A DNA stretch of 7,465 bases from a bacterium. GTDB taxonomy: Bacteria; Omnitrophota; Gorgyraeia; Gygaellales; UBA12090. Numbering within the stretch: position 1 is the stretch's first letter; every line of letters starts with the position of its first letter. Positions 6,068 through 7,465 of the stretch are shown here, piece by piece. The stretch lies in the NCBI GenBank assembly GCA_004299495.1, contig SCPY01000236.1, forward strand, positions 1 through 7,465, written 5' to 3'. The notes beneath the pieces are model-generated. The model was given only the letters and a program-made list of their open reading frames with translations. It ran no database searches and was not told where the DNA came from. The position numbers were made by a program, and so were the translations under genes.

Positions 6068-7465
6068 ATGATCACTAAAACCATTGCGCAGATTTTTCGC
6101 GATATCGCCAAAATCCTTGAGATTAAAGGCGAGAATGTCTTTAGAATCCGCGCCTATGAGAGGGCCGCGGCGAATGTGGAATCCTTAAGCGAGGATATCC
6201 AGGACCTGATAAACGATGGCTCGCTTACCGATATTCCGGGAATCGGAGAAGACCTCGCGGAAAAAATCAAGGAAATCGTAAAAACCGGCAGGCTTCAATT
6301 TTTTGAAAGCCTTAAGAAAACAATTCCCGAAGGCCTCTTGGAGCTCTTAAATATTCCTTCAGTCGGGCCGAAAACAGCAAGATTATTTTATGAAAAACTA
6401 AAGATAAAAAGCGTTTCGGAGCTGGAAAAGGCTGCCAAAGGCGGCTCGCTCCTTAAGCTTGAGGGAATAAAGGAAAAAACCATAGAGAATATCTTAAAGG
6501 GTATCGGCCTGCTAAAACAAGGGCAGGAGAGGATGGACCTGGCTAAAGCCGCATCCTGCGCCAGCGAATTGATGAAAGGGCTAAAAGAAAAAATCCGAGG
6601 CATAAAACAGTTATCCGCCTGCGGGTCTCTGCGCAGAATGAAAGAAACGGTAAGGGATATTGATATACTGGCCGTTTCCGATTCTCCCGAAGAAGTTATG
6701 CGTGCCTTTACGGGATTGCCTCAGGTTAAAGACATAACCGCCCAAGGCGCTACCAAATCCTCAATAATCACCAAAGAAAACGCCCAGGTGGACTTACGGG
6801 TGGTGGAAGCAAAGAGTTTTGGAGCGGCGCTTCTGTATTTTACCGGCTCAAAGAACTTTAACATCAAACTCAGGCAGCGCGCCGTCAAAAAAGGGCTAAA
6901 GCTAAACGAATACGGGGTATTCGCGATTGATAAAGGGCGTGAAACTTACCTTTGCGGCAGGACAGAAGAAGAGGTGTTTAAAAGCCTGGGCTTAGCGTAC
7001 ATAGCGCCTGAGCTGCGGGAAGACACCGGAGAGATAGAATTAGCCGCCAAAAATAAACTCCCCCGCTTAGTCGCTCTTGAAGATATTAAGGGAGACCTTC
7101 ATGCCCACTCTGAATACTCTGACGGAAATAACAGCATCTTGGAAATGGCCCGCGCCGCCAGGGAATTGGGCTATGAATACCTTAATATGAGCGACCATTC
7201 CCAGGGGCTGAAAGTGGCCGGAGGCCTATCCGCTCAGGATTTAAAGAAGAAAAGGGCGGAAGTTGACAACTTAAACTCTAAGCTAAAAGGCTTCAAGGTA
7301 CTCTTCGGTTCAGAAGTAGACATTGATTCCGAGGGCAGGCTTGACTATCCGGACAAAATCCTGTCCGGATTTGATTGCGTGGTGGCGGCAATCCACTCGG
7401 GATTTAAGCAATCAAAGAGCCAGCTCACTAAACGCCTGATAAATGCCTGCAAAAACAAACACGTA
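6068..7465 (+). CDS. polX: DNA polymerase/3'-5' exonuclease PolX, 3' end outside window
   Basis: Family X DNA polymerase fused to a PHP phosphoesterase domain, the bacterial PolX used in gap filling and base excision repair. The frame runs open from ATG 6068 to the window end, 466 residues of an expected 570 or so. Residues 1-85 hold the 8-kDa-like region with helix-hairpin-helix DIPGIGEDLAEKI (55-67); a second hairpin, NIPSVGPKTA, is at 95-104. The palm domain shows GSLRRMKET (186-194) and DID at 197-199, with the third catalytic acid at Asp242 in VDLRVV. The thumb has TGSKNFNIKLR (259-269) and KLNEYGVF. The PHP domain starts with GDLHAHSEYSDG (342-353; His345, His347, Asp352), then SDHS (375-378), Glu416 in GSEVDI and His443 in AAIHS, all expected metal ligands so far. 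It begins seven bases after the preceding stop without a clear ribosome binding site, so coupled translation is likely. Confidence 0.95.
   Translation, partial: MITKTIAQIFRDIAKILEIKGENVFRIRAYERAAANVESLSEDIQDLINDGSLTDIPGIGEDLAEKIKEIVKTGRLQFFESLKKTIPEGLLELLNIPSVGPKTARLFYEKLKIKSVSELEKAAKGGSLLKLEGIKEKTIENILKGIGLLKQGQERMDLAKAASCASELMKGLKEKIRGIKQLSACGSLRRMKETVRDIDILAVSDSPEEVMRAFTGLPQVKDITAQGATKSSIITKENAQVDLRVVEAKSFGAALLYFTGSKNFNIKLRQRAVKKGLKLNEYGVFAIDKGRETYLCGRTEEEVFKSLGLAYIAPELREDTGEIELAAKNKLPRLVALEDIKGDLHAHSEYSDGNNSILEMARAARELGYEYLNMSDHSQGLKVAGGLSAQDLKKKRAEVDNLNSKLKGFKVLFGSEVDIDSEGRLDYPDKILSGFDCVVAAIHSGFKQSKSQLTKRLINACKNKHV

Noticed and set aside
6388..6603. Minus-strand 71-codon frame within polX
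   Set aside because: It is fully inside the polX coding region, whose motifs are continuous on both sides, and its translation is low-complexity Ser/Phe-rich.

Overview
This is a compact, single-strand stretch of bacterial chromosome: eight genes, all on the + strand, with only one gap longer than about 30 bases (64 nt). It looks like core housekeeping sequence, not an accessory island. I see no transposase, integrase, phage, CRISPR, tRNA or rRNA signal. The source is probably a diderm bacterium of an uncultured lineage. A lipobox lipoprotein with a LysM domain, a bacterial-type AspRS and a PHP-domain PolX point to a bacterium. The particular mix reminded me of candidate phyla such as Omnitrophota, but that is a low-confidence guess.

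Layout. 1-596: the C-terminal part of aspartyl-tRNA synthetase (aspS), overlapping by 4 nt a small LysM lipoprotein gene (593-1114). 1115-1178: a short intergenic region holding a striking palindromic element flanked by copies of CTACTAC. 1179-4663: a tightly packed run of phoH-like ATPase, membrane HD-domain phosphohydrolase (PgpH-like), ybeY and recO. Reading frames overlap at phoH/HD (29 nt) and HD/ybeY (80 nt), and ybeY abuts recO. 4674-5609: a ketopantoate reductase-family gene (panE-like). 5635-6060: a small membrane protein resembling the YdjM/DUF457 membrane-bound hydrolase group. 6068 to the right edge: PolX, a family X DNA polymerase with a PHP domain, cut off by the window end.

How the genes fit together. 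The phoH-HD-ybeY segment is a widely conserved bacterial neighbourhood linking RNA metabolism (PhoH ATPase, YbeY rRNA endonuclease) with cyclic-di-AMP turnover (PgpH-type HD phosphodiesterase). recO and polX add DNA repair. aspS, panE and the lipoprotein are probably positional neighbours, not functional partners.

I did not find an unmistakable new system. The points most worth a second look are: an AspRS that passes straight from the KPDLR motif to the WVTEFPLF motif, so the bacterial GAD-containing insertion appears to be missing; a PgpH-like protein without the usual extracellular domain; a YbeY whose third zinc-ligand histidine is aspartate; a small membrane protein whose best start is an ATT codon; and the palindromic intergenic element.
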